Part shown: positions 17,264 through 25,149 of the stretch, piece by piece | How positions within the stretch are numbered: the stretch's first letter is position 1 | How the letters are laid out: every line of letters begins with the position of its first letter | Assembly: GCA_964344625.1 (NCBI GenBank) | Contig: CAYFNZ010000004.1 | Coordinates: forward strand, 1-53,995 | DNA length: 53,995 nucleotides | Source: JAAYEL01 sp964344625 | GTDB lineage: Bacteria; Bacillota; Clostridia; Tissierellales; Peptoniphilaceae | Direction of reading: 5' to 3' | Notes under the pieces: generated by a model | The model's input: the letters and a program-made list of their open reading frames with translations, nothing else | What the model was told of the DNA's origin: nothing | Databases searched by the model: none | Made by a program: the position numbers and the translations under genes

Positions 17264-17292
17264 TATACAATTTATATATTATTTTGTATAAT
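17264..17292 (+). promoter_or_regulatory. Promoter of the XRE gene with overlapping inverted repeat
   Basis: TATAAT (17287-17292) stands 17 bases after TATACA (17264-17269). TATACAA (17264-17270) and TTGTATA (17284-17290) form an inverted repeat whose arms coincide with the -35 and -10. The centres are 20 bp apart, about two helical turns, as expected for an autoregulatory site. Confidence 0.55.
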
Positions 17293-17348
17293 AGCCTTAA
17301 GATTGATTAAAAATTATTGTTATTTTATAAAGCTAAAGGGGGGAATAA

Positions 17349-17747
17349 ATGTTTAACGAAAGGCTAAAAATAGCTATGGAAGAGGCGAATTTGTCACAGG
17401 CAGACCTCGCTAAACTAAGTGGGATAAGCAAGTCTTCAATAAGTCAATATCTTTCTGGCAAGTTCAAGGCCAAGCCAGAAAATCTATTCATACTTGCTAA
17501 AGTTTTAAATAAGCCTGCTAGCTGGTTGGCTTCAGAAGTAGATATGGATGGTAAAGACAAAGTCTTAGATCCAATAGCTTCATATTCGGTAAATTCCACC
17601 GATAAAAGTAAATTTTATAATGACTTGTCAAGACTGTTCTCTTCCGATGACTTTGTACATAAGGCCCAAGGTATTTCAAAAGAATTTAATCAAGTAAACT
17701 TAAAGAAGTTACTTAAACTCATAAAAAACGACATGTCAGTAAAATAG
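17349..17747 (+). CDS. XRE family transcriptional regulator
   Basis: A 132-aa protein with an N-terminal Cro/CI helix-turn-helix (residues 5-60): the recognition region reads QADLAKLSGISKSSISQYL and is followed by the usual NLFILAKVLNKPASWL. The C-terminal half (70-132) matches no domain I know; it lacks the S24 peptidase seen in LexA/CI repressors, so induction by self-cleavage is unlikely. It is divergent from the DUF739 gene across a 204-base shared region with two promoters. AAAGGGGGG precedes ATG 17349. It is probably the repressor of the pair, which is inference. Confidence 0.88.
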   Translation: MFNERLKIAMEEANLSQADLAKLSGISKSSISQYLSGKFKAKPENLFILAKVLNKPASWLASEVDMDGKDKVLDPIASYSVNSTDKSKFYNDLSRLFSSDDFVHKAQGISKEFNQVNLKKLLKLIKNDMSVK

Positions 17748-17759
17748 GCATTGTCCTAA

Positions 17760-17807
17760 GTGCATGAATAAATTTTTGGATTTTTCATGCACATTTTTTG
17801 TTTTTTT
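17760..17807 (+). terminator. Terminator of the XRE gene
   Basis: GTGCATGAA (17760-17768) and TTCATGCAC (17784-17792) form a perfect 9-bp stem followed by a long T-rich tail. The first arm recurs at 17813-17821. Confidence 0.78.
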
Positions 17808-17889
17808 GATTAGTGCATGAAATCACAGAAAATATTTATATGTACAGAAGCTGATTGAAGTTGCTTCATTAAATTGAAAATTATAGAAT

Positions 17890-17925
17890 AAAAAATTGGA
17901 TGCTGAATATTTACAATCAGCATCC
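17890..17925 (-). terminator. Terminator of the dnaB-serS-murG operon
   Basis: GGATGCTGA (17898-17906) and TCAGCATCC (17917-17925) form a perfect 9-bp stem followed on the minus strand by AATTTTTT. It lies just after the murG stop and ends the ten-gene operon. Confidence 0.85.
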
Positions 17926-17940
17926 TAAGTTATTTATAAG

Positions 17941-19020
17941 TTATTTTTTTAAGCTATTAATTTCATTCATAATCACTCCTACGGTATCATTGAAGGAGAA
18001 TTTTGCCATGTTTTCTTTCATTTCTTGTCTTTTTGAGTTTAATTCGTATATCGCTTCAAGAAAATCTTTTTCATTTAACTTTGATTCCATCCTCATGATT
18101 GAGTAGCCAAGCTTTGTAAATGACTTGGCATTGTCTATTTGGTCCCCTCTTGAGCCATATTCAAAGGGAATTAAAAGCATGGGAATCTTGTAGTATAAAA
18201 ATTCGAAGATGGCGTTGGCCCCCGCCCTTGTGATAACTAGGTCACTGGCTGCCAAGACATCGTTTAGACCTTCATTTATATACTCAAATTGGAAATATCC
18301 CTCTTTATTTATAGATGGGTCTATTCCTCCCTTGCCACATGAGTGGATTATATTAAAGTCCTTAAGTAGGTCATCCATCTGGTCTCTAAGCATCTTATTT
18401 ATAGCTTGAGCCCCAAGGGACCCTCCCATAACAAGAAGGATTTTTTTGTCATTTTCAATATTTAATTTCTTTCTAAGCCTATCCCCATCACCATTTAGGA
18501 GATCTTCTCTGATTACCGGACCTAAAAATTTAGCCTTTCCAGACTTGATATATTTTTCCGTATCGGGAAAGGTCGTAAATATCGTCTTGATAAAGGGCTG
18601 AACAATCTTATTGGCAAGTCCCGGGGTCAAGTCTGATTCGTGGGCGATTTGTGGCTTTCCATTTATCCAGCCTCCTATTAGGACTGGAACTGACACAAAG
18701 CCTCCCTTTGAAAATACCACATTTGGATTTATCTTAAAGATAAAGTAGGTGGCTTGAATTATACCCCATAGAACCTTAAATACGTCCTTAAAGTTTTCCC
18801 AGGAAAAGTACCTTCTTAGCTTACCAGTGGAAATGCCTATATATTTAACCTTGTCCAAGGGTTTAATCAGTTCATTTTCTATGCCTTTTTTTGAACCCAT
18901 GTAGTAGATTTCATAGCCTTGGTCCAAAAGTTTTGGAATCAAGGCTAGGTTTACCGCTACGTGGCCGGTTGTTCCTCCTCCTGTTAAGAGGATACGCTTG
19001 TCTATCTTTTTATTTCGCAC
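17941..19020 (-). CDS. murG: UDP-GlcNAc transferase MurG
   Basis: MurG adds GlcNAc to lipid I to form lipid II at the inner face of the membrane. The 359-aa GT28 protein shows the N-terminal glycine loop GGGTTGHVAVNLALIP, VFSKGGFVSVPVLIGG, the central MGGSLGAQAIN and the C-terminal TRAGANAIFEFL. The first loop is slightly unusual: most clostridial MurGs read GGGTAGHVTP. The start is GTG 19020 after GGGGA. It is the last gene of the long minus operon, 13 bases after serS. Confidence 0.95.
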   Translation of the reverse strand: MRNKKIDKRILLTGGGTTGHVAVNLALIPKLLDQGYEIYYMGSKKGIENELIKPLDKVKYIGISTGKLRRYFSWENFKDVFKVLWGIIQATYFIFKINPNVVFSKGGFVSVPVLIGGWINGKPQIAHESDLTPGLANKIVQPFIKTIFTTFPDTEKYIKSGKAKFLGPVIREDLLNGDGDRLRKKLNIENDKKILLVMGGSLGAQAINKMLRDQMDDLLKDFNIIHSCGKGGIDPSINKEGYFQFEYINEGLNDVLAASDLVITRAGANAIFEFLYYKIPMLLIPFEYGSRGDQIDNAKSFTKLGYSIMRMESKLNEKDFLEAIYELNSKRQEMKENMAKFSFNDTVGVIMNEINSLKK

Positions 19021-19033
19021 GAGGACTTCCCCA

Positions 19034-20299
19034 CTATTTTATTATGTCTGTTCCCATGTATTCAACTAGGGCTTGAGGAACTGTGATTGAACCATCTTCA
19101 TTTTGGTAGTTTTCAAGGATGGCTGCAAATGTCCTTCCTACTGCAAGGCCTGAACCATTTAGGGTATGAAGAAGTTGTGTCTTGCCGTTTTTGTCCCTGT
19201 ATTTTAGGTTTGCCCTTCTAGCTTGGAAGTCTTCAAAGTTTGAACAAGATGAGATTTCAACATATCTTCCGTATGAAGGCATCCATACTTCAATGTCATA
19301 AGTCTTAGCAGATGAGAAGCCTAAGTCCCCACTTGATAGGACAACAACCCTATAAGGGATATTTAATTTTTGAAGGATTTCTTCTGCATCATGGGTTAAT
19401 TTTTCTAATTCATCATAAGAAGTTTCAGGTTCTACTAGTTTAACCATTTCAACCTTGTCAAATTGGTGGTTTCTTATTAGGCCCCTGGTATCTCTTCCTG
19501 CTGAACCAGCTTCTTGTCTAAAGCAAGGAGTGTAGGCAGTGTATTTTAATGGCAGTTCTTCATAAGGAATGATTTCAGATCCCCTATAATTTGTAACTGG
19601 TACTTCAGCTGTTGGGATTAGGTAAAAGTCTTTTGTTGGTAGGTAGAACATGTCTTCTTCAAACTTTGGAAGTTGGCCTGTACCTATCATGGAATTCCTA
19701 TTTACCATGAAAGGAACTCCCAATTCTTCATAGCCGTGTTCTTTTGTGTGAACATCTAGCATAAAGTTTATTATAGATCTTTCTAGTCTAGAGCCTAGGC
19801 CTTTAAATATTGAGAATCTTGCTCCTGTGATTTTTGCAGCCCTTTCAAAGTCTAGGATACCTAGGTCAACTCCAAGATCCCAGTGGGCCTTAGCTGGGAA
19901 ATCAAACTTTCTAGGTTCCCCAAATTTTCTAATTTCTACGTTGTCAGAGTCATCCTTACCTATTGGCACGCCCTTGTTTGGAACATTAGGGATGAATAAA
20001 AGCTTGTCTTGAATATCTTTTTCAACTTCTCTAACTTCTTGGTCAAGTTCCTTAATTTGGTTGGATAAGGCCTTCATTTCCTCCATGATTTCACTTGTGT
20101 CCTTGCCTTCTTTTTTTAGGCTAGGAATCATCTTAGAAACCTTGTTTTGTTCAGCCTTTTTAGCTTCAACATCAGCTATAAGGCTTCTTCTTTTTTCGTC
20201 TAGCTCTAGTACTTCGTCAATTGAAAAATTACCAGACCTACCCTTTAAGCCTTCTATAACTTCTTCTTTATTAGCCCTAATTCTTTTAATATCTAACAT
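19034..20299 (-). CDS. serS: Seryl-tRNA synthetase
   Basis: This class II synthetase charges tRNA-Ser. It has 421 aa, with the N-terminal coiled-coil arm (residues about 30-100), motif 2 (TPCFRQEAGSAGRDTRGLIRNHQF) and motif 3 (LNGSGLAVGRTFAAILE). A ribosome site AGGAGA precedes ATG 20299. No T-box leader is present, as the gene lies within an operon only 23 bases after the previous one. Confidence 0.97.
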   Translation of the reverse strand: MLDIKRIRANKEEVIEGLKGRSGNFSIDEVLELDEKRRSLIADVEAKKAEQNKVSKMIPSLKKEGKDTSEIMEEMKALSNQIKELDQEVREVEKDIQDKLLFIPNVPNKGVPIGKDDSDNVEIRKFGEPRKFDFPAKAHWDLGVDLGILDFERAAKITGARFSIFKGLGSRLERSIINFMLDVHTKEHGYEELGVPFMVNRNSMIGTGQLPKFEEDMFYLPTKDFYLIPTAEVPVTNYRGSEIIPYEELPLKYTAYTPCFRQEAGSAGRDTRGLIRNHQFDKVEMVKLVEPETSYDELEKLTHDAEEILQKLNIPYRVVVLSSGDLGFSSAKTYDIEVWMPSYGRYVEISSCSNFEDFQARRANLKYRDKNGKTQLLHTLNGSGLAVGRTFAAILENYQNEDGSITVPQALVEYMGTDIIK

Positions 20300-20322
20300 G
20301 TCTATCTCCTATTTTTACTTTT

Positions 20323-20991
20323 TCAATTTATCACTTTATTAATTGCCTTTTTTGGTAATCCAATATCTTGGATCAAAAGCCTCGTTCCAATTAGCCTATT
20401 AGTCTTGGTAATGCCCTCTTTCAAAAATTGTTGGGCTATTATCAAGTCCGCTTGAACAAAGCTGGTATTTATCTTTCCGCTATCGGCATCCATACCCGAT
20501 GGTACATCAATGGAAATGGTATAGATACGCGATCGGTTGATGGTCTCAATTATATAATCAAAACTGCCTAAGAATTGGTCATCATAATCTATGTCCATGA
20601 TGGCATCGATTATGGTGTTTGTCAGATTTAATTTTTTGGAAAAATCCTCTAATTCTTCTATGGTTACAAGGTCATATATTTTTCCATCCAGGTTTTCAAC
20701 TAAGGTCAAATCTCTTTTGTGTCCCTCATCAAGTTTTTCCCTAGGAAGGGCTAGAAAAACGTAGACCTTCTTACCCATCGATAAGAGTATCCTTGCGGCC
20801 TTAAGACCTATTCCAGCCTTAAAACCCTTACCGCAAACAAAAGCAAAGGTCTCCCTTCTCTCCAGGTCTAAGCCCGAGACTAGGGCGTGGGCGGCATTGT
20901 CCATGATAAGGTCTTGACTAAAACCCAAGATATCCCTAGTGTAGTTAATTATTTCTGCCATTTGTCTTTTGTTTATGGTTTTCTCATTCAT
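20323..20991 (-). CDS. YjeF_N domain protein (NAD(P)HX epimerase-like)
   Basis: The protein has the Rossmann-like YjeF_N fold of NAD(P)H-hydrate epimerases, which repair damaged NAD(P)H. Seen: the start RQMAEIINYTRD, a glycine loop VCGKGFKAGIGLKAARIL, and SIDVPSGMDADSG. The family's usual loop is GxGNNGGDGLVxAR; here NNGGDG reads FKAGIG, so the phosphate/substrate loop is altered and activity is uncertain. There is no C-terminal dehydratase domain. The start is ATG 20991 (222 aa), overlapping the dnaI-like gene by 8 bases; a TTG lies two codons upstream. Confidence 0.75.
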   Translation of the reverse strand: MNEKTINKRQMAEIINYTRDILGFSQDLIMDNAAHALVSGLDLERRETFAFVCGKGFKAGIGLKAARILLSMGKKVYVFLALPREKLDEGHKRDLTLVENLDGKIYDLVTIEELEDFSKKLNLTNTIIDAIMDIDYDDQFLGSFDYIIETINRSRIYTISIDVPSGMDADSGKINTSFVQADLIIAQQFLKEGITKTNRLIGTRLLIQDIGLPKKAINKVIN

Positions 20992-21943
20992 TGTCAAAAA
21001 TCCTTACATCATTTCCATAAAATTCTATAGGGGTGTATTCACCCATGATTCTAGAGCTTATCCTACTGTCGTAAAAATGCCCTATGTCATATATCATGAT
21101 ATTTGAAGAAATAATAGTCGTCTTGTCTGATACAATCCTCTTATTTATTACTTCAAATAGGTTTGACTTGGTTACTTCAGTTACCATCTCTGTTCCCAGG
21201 TCATCAATAATCAATACATCGATGTCATAAATCAGGTCAACCTTGCTCTTATTGGCCTTTTTTTCTTCGGGATACATAAATTGATAGCTATTTAAGAAAT
21301 TTAGCATATCATTTGATGATTGGTATAGGACAGGAACCCCCTGGTCCATAAGTTCCTTTGCAATACAGTTTATCATAAATGTCTTGCCAGTTCCCACCTT
21401 GCCATAAAAATACATGTTTGGAAGCTTTTTATTCTCCTTGGCTAAAATAGCCTTAATATCATCTCTTATGCCCAGGATATTTTCATATGGGCTTACCTCC
21501 TCCCCTACTTGCCTAGATTTTCTAAACAATTGCGGATTAAAGGTTGAGAAGTTTTCTTTTAGAATCCTATCCTTGATACTACTTTGGTCATAAAGTTTTT
21601 CGGCTAGAAGCTTCTTTCTGCAAATGCAGGCCCTATTATTTACAACCCCTGTGTCCTTACAGATATCGCAGTGGTATTGTAATTTAAGATAAGAGGGATT
21701 ATAACCTCCAGCCTTCATAAGCTTTTCTTTTCTTTTTTTCAGGTCATTTATCCTAGCTACTGTAGCTGAAAAATCCAAGGAATTTATGGCCTGCTCAACT
21801 CTTTTTATATTTAATTTTCTAATTTCCTGGTCTATTTCTTTTATTTCTGGAAATTTTTCATAGACTTCTTTTTTTCTATTCTCTAGTTGTCTTTCATTTT
21901 CAACCCTTCTTAAGTGAAGTTCTTTTTCTATAGATATAGGCAT
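20984..21943 (-). CDS. DnaI/DnaC-like helicase loader (AAA+ ATPase)
   Basis: This loader places the replicative helicase DnaB onto DNA. The 319-aa protein begins with a charged helical domain, followed by a four-cysteine zinc site (CDIC near residue 92 and CIC near 107) typical of DnaI, then an AAA+ domain with Walker A GKVGTGKTF, Walker B VLIIDDLGTE and the arginine-finger segment DSRISSRIMGEYTP. It is flanked by the DnaD-like gene and, two genes upstream, dnaB itself, which supports the role. Confidence 0.9.
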   Translation of the reverse strand: MPISIEKELHLRRVENERQLENRKKEVYEKFPEIKEIDQEIRKLNIKRVEQAINSLDFSATVARINDLKKRKEKLMKAGGYNPSYLKLQYHCDICKDTGVVNNRACICRKKLLAEKLYDQSSIKDRILKENFSTFNPQLFRKSRQVGEEVSPYENILGIRDDIKAILAKENKKLPNMYFYGKVGTGKTFMINCIAKELMDQGVPVLYQSSNDMLNFLNSYQFMYPEEKKANKSKVDLIYDIDVLIIDDLGTEMVTEVTKSNLFEVINKRIVSDKTTIISSNIMIYDIGHFYDSRISSRIMGEYTPIEFYGNDVRIFDNE

Positions 21944-22758
21944 TAGTCCTCCCTTAGAAGTCTTCTTCTCTTCTTCATTTTTTCTTCAATAAACTTCTTT
22001 CTCTCGTCTCTGGTCATCCTGTCATCATCTGCAAGCTTAGGCTTTTTAGGAAGCTTATTTTGATTAGAAAGTTCCTTAGATACTTCTTTTTGCTTAGCCT
22101 TCTTTTCTAACAGGTCATTGAGCTTTTGCTCATCTGTAGCCCCGTCAATAACCCAATTTCTAATAACTCCAGTTAATTTGGCTACATTCTTAGAATCCAC
22201 TTCCGCAGCAGCTAGAGTAAAAGCATAGCTGTAGTATTCATAAGTCAAGCCGTAGTCCCTAATTTGTGTAGCTATACTTTGGATTTCCTTAGCTGTAAGC
22301 TTGATTACAATATCCCTACCTTCAGATATGAATTCTTCAATGTTATCGATTAGTTCCTTAAATGCCTTATTTTCATACTTAGGGCTTTCAAAGGCTTCCT
22401 CAATTACATTTAGACTATCGCTTGTAGCATTTGACTTATCCTCATCCAGGCCCAGCATCTGACTTATGTAACCTGACCTTAAGCTCTTAAAGATATACCT
22501 GTCATCTATAACTTCAACCAGACCCTGCTCTATCCAAAATTGCCAAGCATCTATTACTTGACCTTCTGTAAGGCCCATTTCAAAGGCAATATTTTCATTT
22601 GTAAGGCCTTGGCCATTTCTGTTGTAGGCTTGTGAAAGCGCATAAAGATAGACTTTTATCTGGTTGCCATTGGCAAGCGACAGATAAGTATGAATAAACA
22701 TATTTTCAACCGGAGTAAATCCTAAATCAATTATAGTTTTGTCAAATTCAATCCTCAT
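21943..22758 (-). CDS. DnaD domain replication protein
   Basis: A 271-aa primosomal protein of the DnaD/DnaB-loader type. The N-terminal winged helix (residues 25-95) has GLTNENIAFEMGLTEGQVID, and the C-terminal DnaD_2 domain (about 140-220) contains YGLTYEYYSYAFTLAAAEV and the family's YxxxIIxxW-like VIRNWVIDGATDEQ. The tail is lysine-rich. The stop shares one base with the start of the dnaI-like gene (TAATG). Confidence 0.88.
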   Translation of the reverse strand: MRIEFDKTIIDLGFTPVENMFIHTYLSLANGNQIKVYLYALSQAYNRNGQGLTNENIAFEMGLTEGQVIDAWQFWIEQGLVEVIDDRYIFKSLRSGYISQMLGLDEDKSNATSDSLNVIEEAFESPKYENKAFKELIDNIEEFISEGRDIVIKLTAKEIQSIATQIRDYGLTYEYYSYAFTLAAAEVDSKNVAKLTGVIRNWVIDGATDEQKLNDLLEKKAKQKEVSKELSNQNKLPKKPKLADDDRMTRDERKKFIEEKMKKRRRLLRED

Positions 22759-22767
22759 ACCATTCTC

Positions 22768-23364
22768 CTAGCGTAAACATAGGGATTCATAAGTCTTTTT
22801 AGTCAAAGACATCTTTAAAATCCTATTGTATATCTCTCCATTTTTTATAATAAAGCTATCTCTTAGCTTGTCATACCTTGTTTCATCCAGGTCTATATAT
22901 TGATTTTCAAACTTTTGCATGTAGTCGCCATAATAGGAAAAACCAAGCTTTTCATAAAGGCTAATTGCCCTTTGGTTCCACTCGTTAACTTCAAGGACCA
23001 TCCTCTTCATGGCCAAGTTATTGAAGTAGTAGTCTAGAAAAAGTCTCATAATTTTATAGCCGTAGCCCTTTGAAACATATGATTTTTCAATCACTATGCC
23101 AAGTTTTGAGCAGGCGTTAAACCTGTTGATTTCCTTCATACCAAAATAGGCAAACATAAAGTCATTGTCATCTAGTACAGCAAAGTATTTTGACCTAAAG
23201 GGAAATTGCTTACTGGTAAACCAAAAGCAAAGTTCTCCATCTGTCATATCTGAATAGTTATAGCCATAAAAAAGAGGGTCATCAAAGTCTTCCCACTTTT
23301 TTAGCTGAAACCTATCATCGGCTTCTAAGGTCCTTATCCTAAAGCCTTCAGCTTTAATTTCCAT
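22768..23364 (-). CDS. GNAT family N-acetyltransferase
   Basis: This GCN5-related acetyltransferase has the acetyl-CoA loop VSKGYGYKIMRLFLDYYF (motif A) and the C-terminal NEWNQRAISLYEKLGFSYYGD typical of the RimJ/RimL group. The substrate cannot be told from the sequence. I chose ATG 23364 (198 aa), behind GGTGGAG; the frame opens four codons earlier at 23376. It overlaps the 3' end of dnaB by 11 bases, so it is translationally coupled, an unusual place for a GNAT gene. Confidence 0.85.
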   Translation of the reverse strand: MEIKAEGFRIRTLEADDRFQLKKWEDFDDPLFYGYNYSDMTDGELCFWFTSKQFPFRSKYFAVLDDNDFMFAYFGMKEINRFNACSKLGIVIEKSYVSKGYGYKIMRLFLDYYFNNLAMKRMVLEVNEWNQRAISLYEKLGFSYYGDYMQKFENQYIDLDETRYDKLRDSFIIKNGEIYNRILKMSLTKKTYESLCLR

Positions 23365-24697
23365 TTTCTCCACCATATTCTATGTCTGTAAATAGGGTAT
23401 ATTCCTTTGCAAAATATAGGTTTACACTTCCTGTTGGACCATTTCTATGCTTTGCTATAATTACCTCCAAGTTGTTTTGTAGCTCGGATTCTTTATCGTA
23501 ATAATCATCCCTATAAAGCATCATAACTACGTCGGCGTCCTGTTCGATAGCTCCAGATTCTCTCAAGTCAGAAAGCATAGGCTTTTTATCAGACCTTTCT
23601 TCTGTCTTTCTGGAAAGTTGAGATAGGGACAAAATAGGTATATTTAGCTCCTTAGCTAAGGCCTTAAGGCCCCTGGAAATCGTAGAAATTTCTTGTTGCC
23701 TATTTTCAACCCTTGAACTATCCGTTGTCATTAGTTGCAAGTAGTCAATCATGATAAGGTCTAGGCCCTCTTCTTGTTTCTTCCTCTTGGCCTTGGCCCT
23801 CAATTCCGTAAGTGAAATACTTGCCGTATCATCTATATATAAGTCAAGATTTTTAATATCTTCCATCTTAGTTAAAAGCTGGTTCCATTCCTCTTCTTCC
23901 AAGTTACCGGAAATGATGTCTGAAAGGTTGACCATGCTTATCATGGAAATAATTCTTTGAGTAATCTGTCTCTTACTCATTTCCAGGGAAAATACCCCTA
24001 CCTTCTTACCATTTTTAGCTGCATTTACAGCTATATTTATACCTAGGGCAGTCTTACCAACAGATGGTCTGGCTGCAAGTAGTATAAAATCTGAATTTTG
24101 AAGTCCACTCAAGTACCTGTCCAAGTCCCTAAAGCCTGTACTTATACCGGTAAGGGCTGTAGGATTTTGGCTTATCTCTATCAGGTATTGGTAGGTGTCA
24201 TTTACTATATTTGAAATGCTGGTAAGACCTGAGTCATCGTCAAATTCACTCATAGAAAATAACTTTTCTGAAGCATTTCCAATGAGTTCCTCTGATGAAT
24301 ACTTGCCTTCGTATACATCTGAAAGCAGGTCATTACCAAAGCCTAGAAGCTTTCTTAATACGGCCTTTTCCCTTACAATTTCCATGTAGGTTTCGATGTT
24401 GGCAGAATAATATGATGGGTCAGAAAGAGAAAGCAAATATTCAATGCCTCCCATAGCTTCAAATCCACCATTTTTTTCAAGTTCTTCACTTAAAGTCGCA
24501 AAGTCTACTGGAGTGTTTGAAAAGTTTAATCTCGAGATTGCTTCAAATATCTGCTTATTCTTTGGATCATAAAAATATTCCGCGCGCATCTTCTCAAGCA
24601 AGATATTGATTAGTGAATTTTTAGTGATTACCAAGCCTAATATGGCTTTTTCAACCTCTAGGGCTTGAGGGATTTCCGCTTTAATATTTTGATCCAT
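23354..24697 (-). CDS. dnaB: Replicative DNA helicase DnaB
   Basis: DnaB is the hexameric 5'-3' helicase of the replication fork. The 447-aa protein has the N-terminal helical domain (residues 8-110, starting PQALEVEKAILG) and the RecA-like domain with Walker A ARPSVGKTALG, Walker B DLIMIDYLQLM and the SQLSRKTEERSDKKP region. No intein is present. It follows rplI with a gap of 5 bases, the usual rplI-dnaB order, and its loader genes are just downstream. Confidence 0.97.
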   Translation of the reverse strand: MDQNIKAEIPQALEVEKAILGLVITKNSLINILLEKMRAEYFYDPKNKQIFEAISRLNFSNTPVDFATLSEELEKNGGFEAMGGIEYLLSLSDPSYYSANIETYMEIVREKAVLRKLLGFGNDLLSDVYEGKYSSEELIGNASEKLFSMSEFDDDSGLTSISNIVNDTYQYLIEISQNPTALTGISTGFRDLDRYLSGLQNSDFILLAARPSVGKTALGINIAVNAAKNGKKVGVFSLEMSKRQITQRIISMISMVNLSDIISGNLEEEEWNQLLTKMEDIKNLDLYIDDTASISLTELRAKAKRKKQEEGLDLIMIDYLQLMTTDSSRVENRQQEISTISRGLKALAKELNIPILSLSQLSRKTEERSDKKPMLSDLRESGAIEQDADVVMMLYRDDYYDKESELQNNLEVIIAKHRNGPTGSVNLYFAKEYTLFTDIEYGGENGN

Positions 24698-24702
24698 GTA
24701 TT

Positions 24703-25149
24703 CTATTCCTTTTCTACCTTAACATCTACTTCAGCTAGGATTTCTGGGAATACTCTGATTCCAACCTTGTGAACCCCATCTGTCTTAATGTTTTCTTTTA
24801 ATTCAACTTTTTTCTTGTCTATTTCAAGACCTAGGTCTTTGTTGATTTGGTCAGCTATATCGCCTGCTGTTATGGAGCCAAAAAGCCTTCCATCAGCTCC
24901 GCCCTTAGCTTTAACTACGATGTTTGCAGCTTCAAGCTTTTCCTTTAATTGTAGGGCCAATTCCTTGTTTTCCTTAAATATTTCAGCCTTTCTCAATTGT
25001 TCTTCTTCCCAGGCTTTTTTATTAGCAGGTGTAGCTTCTATAGCTAATTTCTTAGGAGAAAGGAAATTTCTAAAGTATCCTACCTTACTGTTTACCATCT
25101 CTCCTTTTTTTCCTAATCCCTTAACATCTTCTAACAAAATTACTTTCAT
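24703..25149 (-). CDS. rplI: 50S ribosomal protein L9
   Basis: L9 binds 23S rRNA and helps keep the reading frame. The 148-aa protein has the N-terminal MKVILLEDVKGLGKKGEMV with GYFRNFL, the long central helix, and the C-terminal domain (GRLFGSITAGDIADQI). Its start overlaps the gdpP stop by four bases (ATGA). Confidence 0.97.
   Translation of the reverse strand: MKVILLEDVKGLGKKGEMVNSKVGYFRNFLSPKKLAIEATPANKKAWEEEQLRKAEIFKENKELALQLKEKLEAANIVVKAKGGADGRLFGSITAGDIADQINKDLGLEIDKKKVELKENIKTDGVHKVGIRVFPEILAEVDVKVEKE

Noticed and set aside
19000..20340. T-box riboswitch for serS
   Set aside because: The gene follows its upstream neighbour by 23 bases; no room for a leader. The same holds for proS.
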